64,000 bases of DNA from Stutzerimonas kunmingensis (lineage in GTDB: Bacteria; Pseudomonadota; Gammaproteobacteria; Pseudomonadales; Pseudomonadaceae). Positions 54,596-63,335 of this stretch are shown piece after piece. The notes under the pieces were generated by a model. The model saw only the letters and a list, made by a program, of their open reading frames with translations. It made no database searches and was not told the DNA's origin. The stretch covers positions 62,001 through 126,000 of the forward strand of contig NZ_JACXXG010000011.1 in assembly GCF_014764705.1 (NCBI RefSeq). The letters run 5' to 3'. How positions within the stretch are numbered: the first letter of the stretch is position 1; the number at the start of each line of letters is the position of its first letter. The position numbers and the translations under genes are program-made.

Positions 54596-56757
54596 AAGCG
54601 GATCACGCCGCCGTCCGCAAGCAATGCGGTGATCTGCGCCGCCGGCAGCGGGCGTGAGAGCAGGTAGCCCTGGAACTCGTCGCAACCGTTGCGACGCAGG
54701 AAATCGAACTGCGCGGCGTTCTCGACCCCTTCGGCCACCACCGTCTTGTGCAGGCTCTTGCCCAGCGAAATGGCGGCACGAGCGATCATCGCCACTTCCT
54801 CCTCCTGTTCGAGCCCGGTGACCAGCGATCGATCGATCTTGATGATGTCCAGCGGAAAACGCCGCAGATAGCTGAGCGCCGAGTAGCCGGTACCGAAATC
54901 GTCCATCGCCAAGCGAAAGCCCCGCGCCTTGAACTCGGCCAGGATGGAAACCGCGCGGGTGCCGTCTCCGAGAAATACCGTTTCGGTGATTTCTAGTTCC
55001 ACTTGGGTCGGCGGCAGCCCTATTTCGTCGAGCACCACGAGGATGCGTTCGACCACATCGTCGCCAAGAAACAGCAGCGGTGACAGGTTCACCGCAATCA
55101 GCAGTGGCGTGCCGCGCCCCTCGTTCCACTGCCGAGCATCGGTGAAGGCGCGGCGCAGGATGGCCAGGGTCAGCGGCATGATCAGCCCGCTCTCTTCGGC
55201 CACCGGGATGAAACGATCCGGCCCTATGACCCCCAGCTCCGCGTGGGTCCAGCGCGCCAGCGCCTCGACACCGACAATCCGCCGCGTCGCATCGACCTTC
55301 GGCTGGTAGTGCACCGACAACTCGTTGCGCTCCAGCGCCACGCGCATGGCGGCTTCGAGATTCAGACGCTCATCGGCGATCCGGTTGAGATCGTGGGTGA
55401 AGAACTGGAAATTGTTGCGCCCACGCTTCTTCGCCGCGTACATGGCGATATCGGCGTGTTTGAGCAAGCTTTGCGCATCCTCGCCGTCGTTGGGGAACAT
55501 CGCCACACCCAGGCTGGCCCCGACCTGAAACTCGCGACCGGCGAGCATGACCGGCCGGCGGATTTCGTTCAGCACACGCTCCAATAGCGAGATCACTGTG
55601 CTGATGCGGTAGTGATCGCTGAGCACCAGCACGAATTCATCCCCACCGACCCGCGCCACGGTGTCGGAGCTGCGCAGGCTACCGGCCAGCCGAGCCGCAA
55701 TACTCTTTAGCAGCTCGTCACCAGCGACATGCCCGAGCCCGTCGTTGATGAACTTGAAGTTGTCCAGGTCGATGAATACCAGCGTCAGGTAGTAGCCCAG
55801 GCGAGCCGCACGGGCCAGGCCCTGCTCGATGCGGTCGTTGAGCAGGATGCGATTGGGCAGGCCGGTCAGCAGATCATGGTTGGCCTGACGTTCGAGCTGC
55901 TGTTGATAATGCTTGCGCTCGGAGATGTCCTGCACGGTGCCTTCGTAGCAGATGAACTCGCCGCTGGCGCCTCGCACCACGTGCGCGTTCTCGGATATCC
56001 AGATGCGTGTGCCGTTGCGCCGATAGACCTCGGACTCGAAGTTGAGCACCTCGCCCTGCTGCTCCATCAGCTGGCAGAACACTTCGCGACGCCCACCCTC
56101 GACGTACAGGCGACGCTCTATGTCAGCGAGATCGGCCACCAGCTCGGACGCACTGTCGTATCCGTAAATGCGCGCCAACGCGGGATTCGCGGCCAGATAG
56201 CGGCCATCGCGGGTGGACTGGAAAATGCCCTCCGAAGCGTTCTCGAAGATGCTGCGATAACGCAGTTCGGCCTGCTCCAGCGCTTCGAGCACTGCCTTCT
56301 GGGCGGTGATGTCCTCGATGAAGCCCTCCACCACGATCTCGCCCTGCTCATCGGGCACCGCGACGCCGCGCTCGATGACCCATTTGAGGTTCCCCGCGGC
56401 AGTGCGGATCCGGTAATGCACGGTGAATCGCCCCATTCCGGCGACAGCATTATCGATGCAGCGGCGGACGCGAAGCCGGTCATCCGGATGGGTGATCCGG
56501 TCCCATGAGATGCCGTTGTCGTCGACCAGATCCGCAGCACTGTAGCCGCACAAGCCTTGCGAGCCCTGGCTGACGAAGATCATCGTCCAGGGCGCGTCGT
56601 TGCGGCAGCGGTAGGCCATGCCTTCGAGGTTGTTGACCAGCGTGTCGAGCACACGCGAGCGGTCCAGCACCTCACAGGTGAGCAGGCTGCTCCGGCGGTT
56701 GGTTCTGGCAGAGAGTTCTTGGGTCATTGATCTGGGCTTGAAGTGGTTATCCTGCAT
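54592..56757 (-). CDS. PAS/GGDEF/EAL cyclic-di-GMP signalling protein
   Basis: About 721 residues from the ATG at 56757. No membrane helix. Two or more PAS domains (about 30-160 and 170-290; RITHPDDRLRVRRCIDNAVAG; ASEGIFQSTRDGRYLAANP) are followed by GGDEF with VARVGGDEFVLVL and an upstream RxxD inhibitory site (RSSD five residues before), then EAL with GVEALARW, DDFGTGYSAL and KIDRSLV. Both catalytic signatures are intact, so it may make or degrade c-di-GMP. The start is uncertain: 56727 is an alternative, and neither has a strong ribosome site. Confidence 0.9.
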   Translation of the reverse strand: MQDNHFKPRSMTQELSARTNRRSSLLTCEVLDRSRVLDTLVNNLEGMAYRCRNDAPWTMIFVSQGSQGLCGYSAADLVDDNGISWDRITHPDDRLRVRRCIDNAVAGMGRFTVHYRIRTAAGNLKWVIERGVAVPDEQGEIVVEGFIEDITAQKAVLEALEQAELRYRSIFENASEGIFQSTRDGRYLAANPALARIYGYDSASELVADLADIERRLYVEGGRREVFCQLMEQQGEVLNFESEVYRRNGTRIWISENAHVVRGASGEFICYEGTVQDISERKHYQQQLERQANHDLLTGLPNRILLNDRIEQGLARAARLGYYLTLVFIDLDNFKFINDGLGHVAGDELLKSIAARLAGSLRSSDTVARVGGDEFVLVLSDHYRISTVISLLERVLNEIRRPVMLAGREFQVGASLGVAMFPNDGEDAQSLLKHADIAMYAAKKRGRNNFQFFTHDLNRIADERLNLEAAMRVALERNELSVHYQPKVDATRRIVGVEALARWTHAELGVIGPDRFIPVAEESGLIMPLTLAILRRAFTDARQWNEGRGTPLLIAVNLSPLLFLGDDVVERILVVLDEIGLPPTQVELEITETVFLGDGTRAVSILAEFKARGFRLAMDDFGTGYSALSYLRRFPLDIIKIDRSLVTGLEQEEEVAMIARAAISLGKSLHKTVVAEGVENAAQFDFLRRNGCDEFQGYLLSRPLPAAQITALLADGGVIRF

Positions 56758-57010
56758 GACCCGGAGCTGCGACAATGCTGAGGCTGTCGCCCGGAGGTCT
56801 GCAGGAAAGGCAGAAAGCCGATGCGCAGCAAGAAACGCTCCATGGATGGCACATGGCCACCCGTCGAGCCCTCGTCCCGCCTCCGGCCAGGAACCGCGCA
56901 CCATAATGTGACGTACCGGTCACTGCTGAGCCCCATTTCAGGGCACCGGATCGCCTGATCCTGTTCTGCCATGGTGCCTGCTATCCAAGCGCGGCTCGGC
57001 ACGCATCGGA

Positions 57011-58240
57011 TCAGCACTGGACGTCGCCGCTTCTGGAACGCTCAGGGCTACCCGCCTTCGCCGGCTCGCTGCGCTGCAGTGCTGCTGGCAAAAGAAGCGC
57101 AGTCACGCCAGCGGCCAGCGCCGCAAGCAACACGACCGGGCCGGCGGCGTTCCAACCGAAAGCCGCGGTCACGCCGCCGACCACTACCGGGCCCAGCAGT
57201 TGTCCCAGGTTGCTGCCCTGCATCATCAGGCCGACCGCAACTGGAACGAGGAAGGTCTCCCGCGCAGCCAACGGTGCGGATGCCAGCAGCGTGGCCGGGA
57301 TCAACCCACCCACGGCTGAAAGCAGCAGGCACAGCAGGAAGGTCGCCTGCGGTTCGAACCAGCCCAGGAATATGCCTATCCCGGACGCCCCCATGACGCC
57401 GCTGGCAAACAGGATCAGCGAACCACGCCCGGCGCCGCGCGTGAGCAGATAGCCAGCAGCAAGGTTGCCGCTGACATTGACCACACTGGCCAGTGCGCTC
57501 AACAGCCCCGCACTCCGATATGAAATATCCATACGCTCCATCAGCAGAACCGGCAGAAAGCTGAACAGAGCGAAGAACATCAGGCTGTACAGCGCGAAAC
57601 CAACCGCCAGCAAAACGCTGGCTCGGGAAAACAGCACGCGCCGAATATTTCCCAGTAGCCGTCCGGGCATGCCAGACGAAACGCCAGCGGGTACGCAGCA
57701 GCCCACCGCCATCGCGGCGATTACCGCCACCGCCGAACCCGTCCACCACAACCCTTGCCATGTCTGGAACAGCGGCCCAGCGACCATGGCCAGCGCCATC
57801 CCGCTCGGCATGAAGCAACTCCACAGCGAGAAGGCGCTGTCCCGCGCAGCGCCGGTCGTCAGGCGTTCCAGAATCGCCGGCCCGGCGACGATGATGAGCA
57901 GGAATCCGAGTCCTTCCAGCAGCCGGGAAATCAGCAGCAGCGCGAATGACGGTGCGGCGGCGCCCGCGACGCCGGCAACCGCGGTTACCCCGAGCCCCAA
58001 CAGCAGGGCCCGCCGATCTCCGACTGCCGCCACCACCGCACCGGCCGCCGCTCCCCCGAGCAAGCCGAGCACCGCGAATATGCCGGTCAACCAGCCGGCT
58101 CCGGCGAGATCGACCCCAAGGTCCGCCTGTAACAACGGTGTGGCAATGGCAGCCTTGCCCAAATGCAGAGCCGCCACGACTCCGCAGCCGAGCACGACCC
58201 AGACGACCAGCCTCGCGCGGAGCTGCCGGGCGACATTCAT
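57011..58240 (-). CDS. MFS transporter, CynX/NimT-like
   Basis: 409-residue major facilitator protein with 12 helices. The first loop [11 protein letters not shown] and the six-plus-six helix layout are typical. The N-terminus is [37 protein letters not shown]; the general look is that of the CynX/NimT-like exporters and importers. Its start overlaps the wrbA stop by four bases (ATGA), so they form one unit, divergent from a LysR gene. Substrate unknown. Confidence 0.85.
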   Translation of the reverse strand: MNVARQLRARLVVWVVLGCGVVAALHLGKAAIATPLLQADLGVDLAGAGWLTGIFAVLGLLGGAAAGAVVAAVGDRRALLLGLGVTAVAGVAGAAAPSFALLLISRLLEGLGFLLIIVAGPAILERLTTGAARDSAFSLWSCFMPSGMALAMVAGPLFQTWQGLWWTGSAVAVIAAMAVGCCVPAGVSSGMPGRLLGNIRRVLFSRASVLLAVGFALYSLMFFALFSFLPVLLMERMDISYRSAGLLSALASVVNVSGNLAAGYLLTRGAGRGSLILFASGVMGASGIGIFLGWFEPQATFLLCLLLSAVGGLIPATLLASAPLAARETFLVPVAVGLMMQGSNLGQLLGPVVVGGVTAAFGWNAAGPVVLLAALAAGVTALLLPAALQRSEPAKAGSPERSRSGDVQC

Positions 58241-58863
58241 TCCGGCACCCCGACCGGATTGGCGGCGAGTGCGGCGGCCACGCGAGCGACGTGCCAGCCC
58301 TGGTAACGGGCGCCTTGCAGTTCATTTTCGCTCGGTTGGCGGTCACCGCCGCTGCCGTCATCGGCCAGTGTCGAGGCGCCATAGGGCGTGCCACCGGTTA
58401 TGGCATCCATCCGCAGCTGCCCCTTGAAGCTGTACGGCAGCCCGACCACAACCATCCCCAGATGAAGCAGTACGGTGTGCGTCGCCAGAATCGTGCTCTC
58501 CTGGCCCCCATGCTGGCTGCCGGTCGAGGTGAAAACGCTGCCCACCTTGCCGACCAGCCGGTCCTCGGCCCATAGCCCGCCACATCGATCGAGGAAGTTC
58601 TTCATCTGCGCGGCCATGTTGCCGAAACGCGTCGGCGTGCCGATCACGATGGCGTCGTAGTTCGGCAATTCCGCCACGCTCGCCGTATCCGCGGGCTGGA
58701 CCATCTTGTACCCCGCATTCTGCGCGACCTCTTGCGGAACGAGTTCGGGCACCCGTTTGACGTCTGCCAACGCGCCCGCTTCGCGTGCGCCTTCGGCGAC
58801 GGCATCGGCAAGTGCTTCGACATGCCCATAGGATGAGTAATAGAGCACCAGTACGTTCGTCAT
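58237..58863 (-). CDS. wrbA: NAD(P)H:quinone oxidoreductase, WrbA family
   Basis: 208-residue flavodoxin-like quinone reductase. FMN-binding loop [20 protein letters not shown] at the start, [18 protein letters not shown] near residue 80 and [14 protein letters not shown] are all conserved. It protects against quinones by two-electron reduction. Divergent from the LysR gene and coupled to the MFS gene. Confidence 0.93.
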   Translation of the reverse strand: MTNVLVLYYSSYGHVEALADAVAEGAREAGALADVKRVPELVPQEVAQNAGYKMVQPADTASVAELPNYDAIVIGTPTRFGNMAAQMKNFLDRCGGLWAEDRLVGKVGSVFTSTGSQHGGQESTILATHTVLLHLGMVVVGLPYSFKGQLRMDAITGGTPYGASTLADDGSGGDRQPSENELQGARYQGWHVARVAAALAANPVGVPE

Positions 58864-58964
58864 TGCTGCAGTCCTCCGATGGCATTGACTGGAGCCAGGC
58901 TAATGACTAAAAACGCTCTCGCGGAGTGATTAAATTTCGATCAACTCGATCTATGGAGCAGATC

Positions 58965-59873
58965 ATGCTCGATGGCATGACACTGGATCAGATTCGTACG
59001 TTCGTAACCGTGGCCGACAGCGGCAGCTTTCGATCCGGCGCGGCACGGCTGCTGCGCGTGCAATCGGCCATCAGCCATGCCATCGCGAATCTGGAGACGG
59101 AACTGGGCCTGCAGCTGTTCGATCGCAGCGGCTACCGCCCCGTCCTCACTCAGGAAGGTCAGGCACTGCTGGCCCACGCACGCGACATCCTGCTGCGCGC
59201 CGATGCCATGCGTGCTCGGGCGCGGGCGCTGGGTGCGGGTGTCGAGCTGGAACTGACCCTGGTGGTGGATACGCTGTTTCCGATCGAATCGGTGGCGCTC
59301 GCCATTACCCGGGCCAGCGTCGGATTTCCTTCCACCAGCTTTCGCCTGGAGTCACAGGCCCTGGGCGGCCCCATCGCAGCGCTGGATGAGAGGCGCTGCA
59401 CACTCGCGATCATCGTCGGCGAGGATTTTCGCAATCCCCGGCTGGCGCTAGAGGCGATTGGCTCGATTGCGCAGATTGCCGTCGTACGCAGCGATCATCC
59501 GCTGGCCGAACTCGGTAGCCGTGCGCCACTCGGCGTGCCGGATCTCGCCGGCCATCTGCAGATCGTGCTTGCCGATCCCACGCCACTCTCCGAGGGCCGC
59601 TCATTCGGCGTTCTGTCGCCCTTCACCTGTCGGGTGAATACCCAGGAAGCGAAGGTCGCACTGATTCGCGCCGGACTCGGCTGGGGACGGCTCCCGGCAT
59701 GGCTGGTTGAGGAGGATCTGGCTTCAGGGCGGCTGGCGCGCGTCGCCATTCCCGACCTTGGCAGAAACAGCGAGGTGCAATCCGAAGCCTACCTGGCGCA
59801 CCGGCTGGATGAGCCACTCGGGCCTGTGGCACAGGCGTTCCGCCGCGCCTTGCTCGAGCAAGCCAGCATCTAG
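58965..59873 (+). CDS. LysR family transcriptional regulator
   Basis: 302-residue regulator. N-terminal winged helix: MTLDQIRTFVTVADSGSFRSGAARLLRVQSAISHAIANLE, then a LysR effector domain. The ATG at 58965 has GGAG six bases upstream; ATG at 58953 and the far upstream one lack it. Divergent from wrbA with about 100 bases between, the usual layout of a LysR regulator and its target; AT-rich operator-like sequence lies in that gap. The effector is unknown, perhaps a quinone or aromatic. Confidence 0.92.
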   Translation: MLDGMTLDQIRTFVTVADSGSFRSGAARLLRVQSAISHAIANLETELGLQLFDRSGYRPVLTQEGQALLAHARDILLRADAMRARARALGAGVELELTLVVDTLFPIESVALAITRASVGFPSTSFRLESQALGGPIAALDERRCTLAIIVGEDFRNPRLALEAIGSIAQIAVVRSDHPLAELGSRAPLGVPDLAGHLQIVLADPTPLSEGRSFGVLSPFTCRVNTQEAKVALIRAGLGWGRLPAWLVEEDLASGRLARVAIPDLGRNSEVQSEAYLAHRLDEPLGPVAQAFRRALLEQASI

Positions 59874-59976
59874 CCTCACGACAGTGCTCGTCCAACCTTA
59901 TCCAAATGAGCAGCGCTCAGTAGCCGCTGCCCGCGTATTGCCGAGGCCACTTCGCGAGCGGGCACATCCTCGGCAG

Positions 59977-61023
59977 CTACGGGGCGTCGGTTACGGCCGC
60001 GCGTATATCATCGGCCAGCTGGCGTACCCGCGCTTCGCTGGTGTCCCACGAGCACATGAAGCGCGCACCGCCGACACCGATGAAGGTGTAGAACATCCAG
60101 CCGCGGTTCCTGAGCGCCTCCAGTGCCGATGGCGGCAGGCGGACGAAGACGCCATTGGCCTGCACCGGAAACATCAACTCGACGCCAGGCAACGGTTGAA
60201 TCAACTCGGCCAGCAGCTGGGCACAACGGTTGGCGTGTTCGGCGTATCTCAGCCAGGCGCCGTTTTCCAGAAGCCCGACCCACGGTGCCGACAGAAATCG
60301 CATCTTGGAGGCAAGCTGGCCAGCCTGCTTGCAGCGGTACTCGAAATCGGTGGCCAGTTCGCGATTGAAGAACAGGATGGCCTCGCCGACCGCCATGCCG
60401 TTCTTGGTGCCACCGAAACAGAGCACATCGACGCCGGCTTTCCAGCTCAGTTCGGCGGGCGACATGCCCAGGTGAGCGCAGGCATTGGCGAAGCGCGCGC
60501 CGTCCATGTGCAGGTGCAGCCCCAGGTCCTTGCAGGTGTCGCTGATGGCACGCAGCTCGGCGGGCTGGTAGACGGTACCGACTTCCGTGGCCTGGGTCAG
60601 GCTGACCACGCGTGGCTTGGGGTAATGGATGTCCTTGCGCTTCAGGGCGATCTCGCGAATGGCAGCAGGCGTCAGCTTGCCCTGCTCGGTCCTGCCGAGC
60701 AGCAGCTTGGAGCCGTTGGAGAAGAACTCCGGCGCGCCGCATTCGTCCGTCTCGACGTGGGCGATGTCAGCGCAGATCACGCTGTGGTAGCTCTGGCAAA
60801 GGGACGACAACGCCAGGGAATTGGCCGCCGTACCGTTGAAGGCGAAGAACACCTCGCAGTCGGTCTCGAACAATGCGCGGAAGTGATCAGCCGCGCGGGC
60901 TGTCCATTGGTCGTCGCCGTACGCCCTGTCGTGGCCTTGGTTCGCCCTCGCCATGGCTTCCCAGGCTTCAGGGCAGATGCCGGAATAGTTGTCGCTGGCA
61001 AATTGCTGCTTGTCGGTCGTCAT
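59977..61023 (-). CDS. ltaE: low-specificity L-threonine aldolase
   Basis: 348-residue PLP enzyme splitting L-threonine or L-allo-threonine to glycine and acetaldehyde. Features: FASDNYSGICPEAWEAM at the start, HVETDECGAPEFFSNG, the substrate-side HMDGARFANACAHLG, and the PLP lysine in CFGGTKNGMAVGEAILFF near residue 207. The start at 61023 has GAGGA upstream. Length matches the pseudomonad enzyme. Confidence 0.93.
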   Translation of the reverse strand: MTTDKQQFASDNYSGICPEAWEAMARANQGHDRAYGDDQWTARAADHFRALFETDCEVFFAFNGTAANSLALSSLCQSYHSVICADIAHVETDECGAPEFFSNGSKLLLGRTEQGKLTPAAIREIALKRKDIHYPKPRVVSLTQATEVGTVYQPAELRAISDTCKDLGLHLHMDGARFANACAHLGMSPAELSWKAGVDVLCFGGTKNGMAVGEAILFFNRELATDFEYRCKQAGQLASKMRFLSAPWVGLLENGAWLRYAEHANRCAQLLAELIQPLPGVELMFPVQANGVFVRLPPSALEALRNRGWMFYTFIGVGGARFMCSWDTSEARVRQLADDIRAAVTDAP

Positions 61024-61371
61024 CAAATCCTCGTTATGGCATTGCAGGGCGGTTGGTGGCTGCACGTTACGTTGTAGAAGCCAGGACACGCGAGCGCAAA
61101 CGGAGTGTCAGGCGAGCATGTACGGGGTGATGCCGGCGCCGCCCCGCCCTCGTCAGCCCCCACGCAACGTCGTAGCACAGCGAAGCGCCCAGCGCGGACA
61201 TCACGGCGGCACATTTCACGATCGCCCACAGGGAAATTCAGTAACGCTGTGGCACCCTGCAGCGCGTGTTCTGAAAACCACGGCACGCTGAATCCCATCT
61301 AGTCTTTGACGACTCGCTGCGGCGAATCGAAAAGCGTCGTGCCCCACCCATCTCACCAACCAGGAGGGTTC
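61024..61371. other. intergenic region between ltaE and the PEP mutase-family gene
   Basis: 348 bases holding the two divergent leaders. I see no convincing promoter, hairpin terminator, operator or small gene. The only firm element is the AGGAGGG ribosome site just before 61372. Confidence 0.4.
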
Positions 61372-62211
61372 ATGGTCCATCCCAGTGTGTCGCAAAAACG
61401 TGCTGCCTTTCGTGCGCTGCACCAGTCCGGCTGCTTCGTCCTGCCCAACCCCTGGGACGCCGGCAGCGCGAGCGTCCTCGCAGGCCTCGGTTTCAAGGCG
61501 TTAGCGACGACCAGCTCCGGCTACGCCTGGTCGTGTGCCCGCGCCGACGGACAGATGCCGCGGGACGAGGTCCTGGCCCATATGCGCTATATGGTCCAAG
61601 CCACCCATCTGCCGGTGAACGCCGATTTCGAGAGTGGCTACGCCGATACGCCCGAAGGCGTGGCCGAAAGCGTGCACATGGCGGTCGGAACCGGCGTCGC
61701 GGGTATTTCCATCGAGGACTCCACAGGAGACCCGCGCGAGCCGTTGCGCGAGCTTGCCGAGGCCACCGAACGGATGTGCGCCGCGCGTGAGGCGATCGAC
61801 GCTACCGGAGGTGAAACCTTGCTGATCGGGCGGGCCGAGAACTTCTTCGTCGATCGGCCTGATCTCGACGACACCCTTGCACGCCTGAAAGCCTATGCCG
61901 ATGCAGGCGCCGACTGCCTGTATGCACCAGGCCTGAGAACCCGCGAGCAGATCAGCGCCGTCGTCGAGGCAGTATCGCCAAAGCCGGTCAATGTATTGAT
62001 TGGCTGGAACAGTGACCTGACCGTTCAGGACCTCACAAACCTCGGCGTCAGGCGCATCAGCGTCGGCGGCGCCTTGGCCCGAGCGGCATGGGCCGGTTTT
62101 CTGCAGGCGGCACGGTCCATCGCCGAGCATGGCCGGTTCGATGGTTTTGCCAAAGCGGCCTCTGGAGCGGAGCTAGACGCGCTATTTGGCAAATGCGAAA
62201 GGCCCTGTTGA
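61372..62211 (+). CDS. isocitrate lyase/PEP mutase superfamily protein
   Basis: 279-residue TIM-barrel protein of the ICL/PEPM superfamily. It begins with HQSGCFVLPNPWDAGSASVLAGLG, and metal-site residues are in VNADFESGYAD and GISIEDSTGD. The KKCGH motif of true isocitrate lyase is absent. Relatives cleave carbon-carbon or carbon-phosphorus bonds, for example carboxyphosphonoenolpyruvate mutase or oxaloacetate-type lyases; the exact reaction is not decided. AGGAGGG precedes the ATG. It stands alone. Confidence 0.86.
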   Translation: MVHPSVSQKRAAFRALHQSGCFVLPNPWDAGSASVLAGLGFKALATTSSGYAWSCARADGQMPRDEVLAHMRYMVQATHLPVNADFESGYADTPEGVAESVHMAVGTGVAGISIEDSTGDPREPLRELAEATERMCAAREAIDATGGETLLIGRAENFFVDRPDLDDTLARLKAYADAGADCLYAPGLRTREQISAVVEAVSPKPVNVLIGWNSDLTVQDLTNLGVRRISVGGALARAAWAGFLQAARSIAEHGRFDGFAKAASGAELDALFGKCERPC

Positions 62212-62391
62212 TATGGGTAAGTAGACAAACCTAGCTCATCGGACTCCCGACAGCATGCGCCGCTTTTTTTAGGCCCGTGCACCGACCCATGTCGGCTCTG
62301 CTTGAGAGCGGCGCGCAGCACGTCAATGAAGGCTGGCGTTTCACGAGCGCTGACAGTGGGCGTCGACCGATGCAGCTTCCTAGCTCGTCGG

Positions 62392-62415
62392 ACCCGTCGA
62401 TCTCGAGCGACGGGT
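62392..62415. repeat. eight-bp inverted repeat beyond the aph relic
   Basis: ACCCGTCG and its complement CGACGGGT flank an eight-base loop. It lies 25 bases beyond the end of the aph relic; no T-run on either side. It could be an old terminator or part of an imported segment. Confidence 0.35.
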
Positions 62416-62439
62416 GCAAGTGAAGCCTCACCTCCCTTG

Positions 62440-63101
62440 TTAGAAAAACTCGCCGAGCAGCCGATAGAAATATGCACAGGCTGGATCAAAGAACTTCGAT
62501 CCCATAACAGTCCAAAAACACCGAAATCCATTCTTCTCCCAGTTCCTCGGCGACATCGCGGCAGGTCAGCGTCAGATCCTGATACCGGTCTGCAACACCC
62601 CATCGGCGGCAATCGATCAAGCCCGAGAAGCGCCTCTTATCGACCATGAAGTTGGCCAGGCACGCATCGCCATGAGTGACTACCAGTTCCTCGACCGCAG
62701 GCCTTTGCTGCCGAAGCCGGGCGAATAACTCGTTCGAGGAAAGGCCGTGATGGTCATCATCGACGAGCGCCGCATCCATTCGGGCTAGCGCACGGCGAAT
62801 TCTGTGATCTGCACGATGATCAGACGGGCAAGTCGACAGATCGAGCGCATGGAGCGTGCGCAGTACATCGGCAATTATCGCGACCTTCTTCCCGGGTCCG
62901 TGTGGTGATGACGACAGGTTTTCTCCCGGCACCTCACCCAAGACCAGCCAGTCCCGTCCCCTCGCTGATTGCTTCGATGACGCGCGGGCAGGCTATGCAT
63001 GTGTTTTCCAACCAGCGGAGGCGCGCCGCTTCGTTCAGCAGTTCGCTGACCGGGCGGCTGATAGCCTGGGCACTGCTGCGTGTGGCTCTGCTTGTCCCAG
63101 G
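62440..63101 (-). pseudogene. aminoglycoside 3'-phosphotransferase (APH(3')-II-like) relic
   Basis: A decayed aph gene read in three frames. Upstream frame (63101 to 62934): SELLNEAARLRWLENT, then a stop. Second frame (to 62486): [30 protein letters not shown], the catalytic loop [30 protein letters not shown] and EELGEEW. Third frame ends AYFYRLLGEFF at the family's usual C-terminus (stop 62440-62442). Two frameshifts and no start codon make it non-functional. The conserved IDCGR has become IDCRR. Confidence 0.85.
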
Positions 63102-63335
63102 TTAGCTAGGTATTAACCTGATGGCACCCCCTTTCTCGCAATGGTCACTGGCTGCGCCCGGACATAAGCGGTCCCGAGCTGTGACCAGAAACGCCTGTGG
63201 GAACAAGGCTTTCCCTCGCGTAGAGCTTTTCAGAGCGCTCCATTGGTCGGCTGTCATGAAACAGCTACACCCTACACTTGGTCAGTTTCACTACCGTTAG
63301 CGGCCGCTCCGACCGCACGCTCTCTGGAGATTTTG

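Noticed and set aside
56758-57010. Short frame between the GGDEF/EAL and MFS genes
   Set aside because: It has no ribosome site and the product is compositionally like an antisense shadow.
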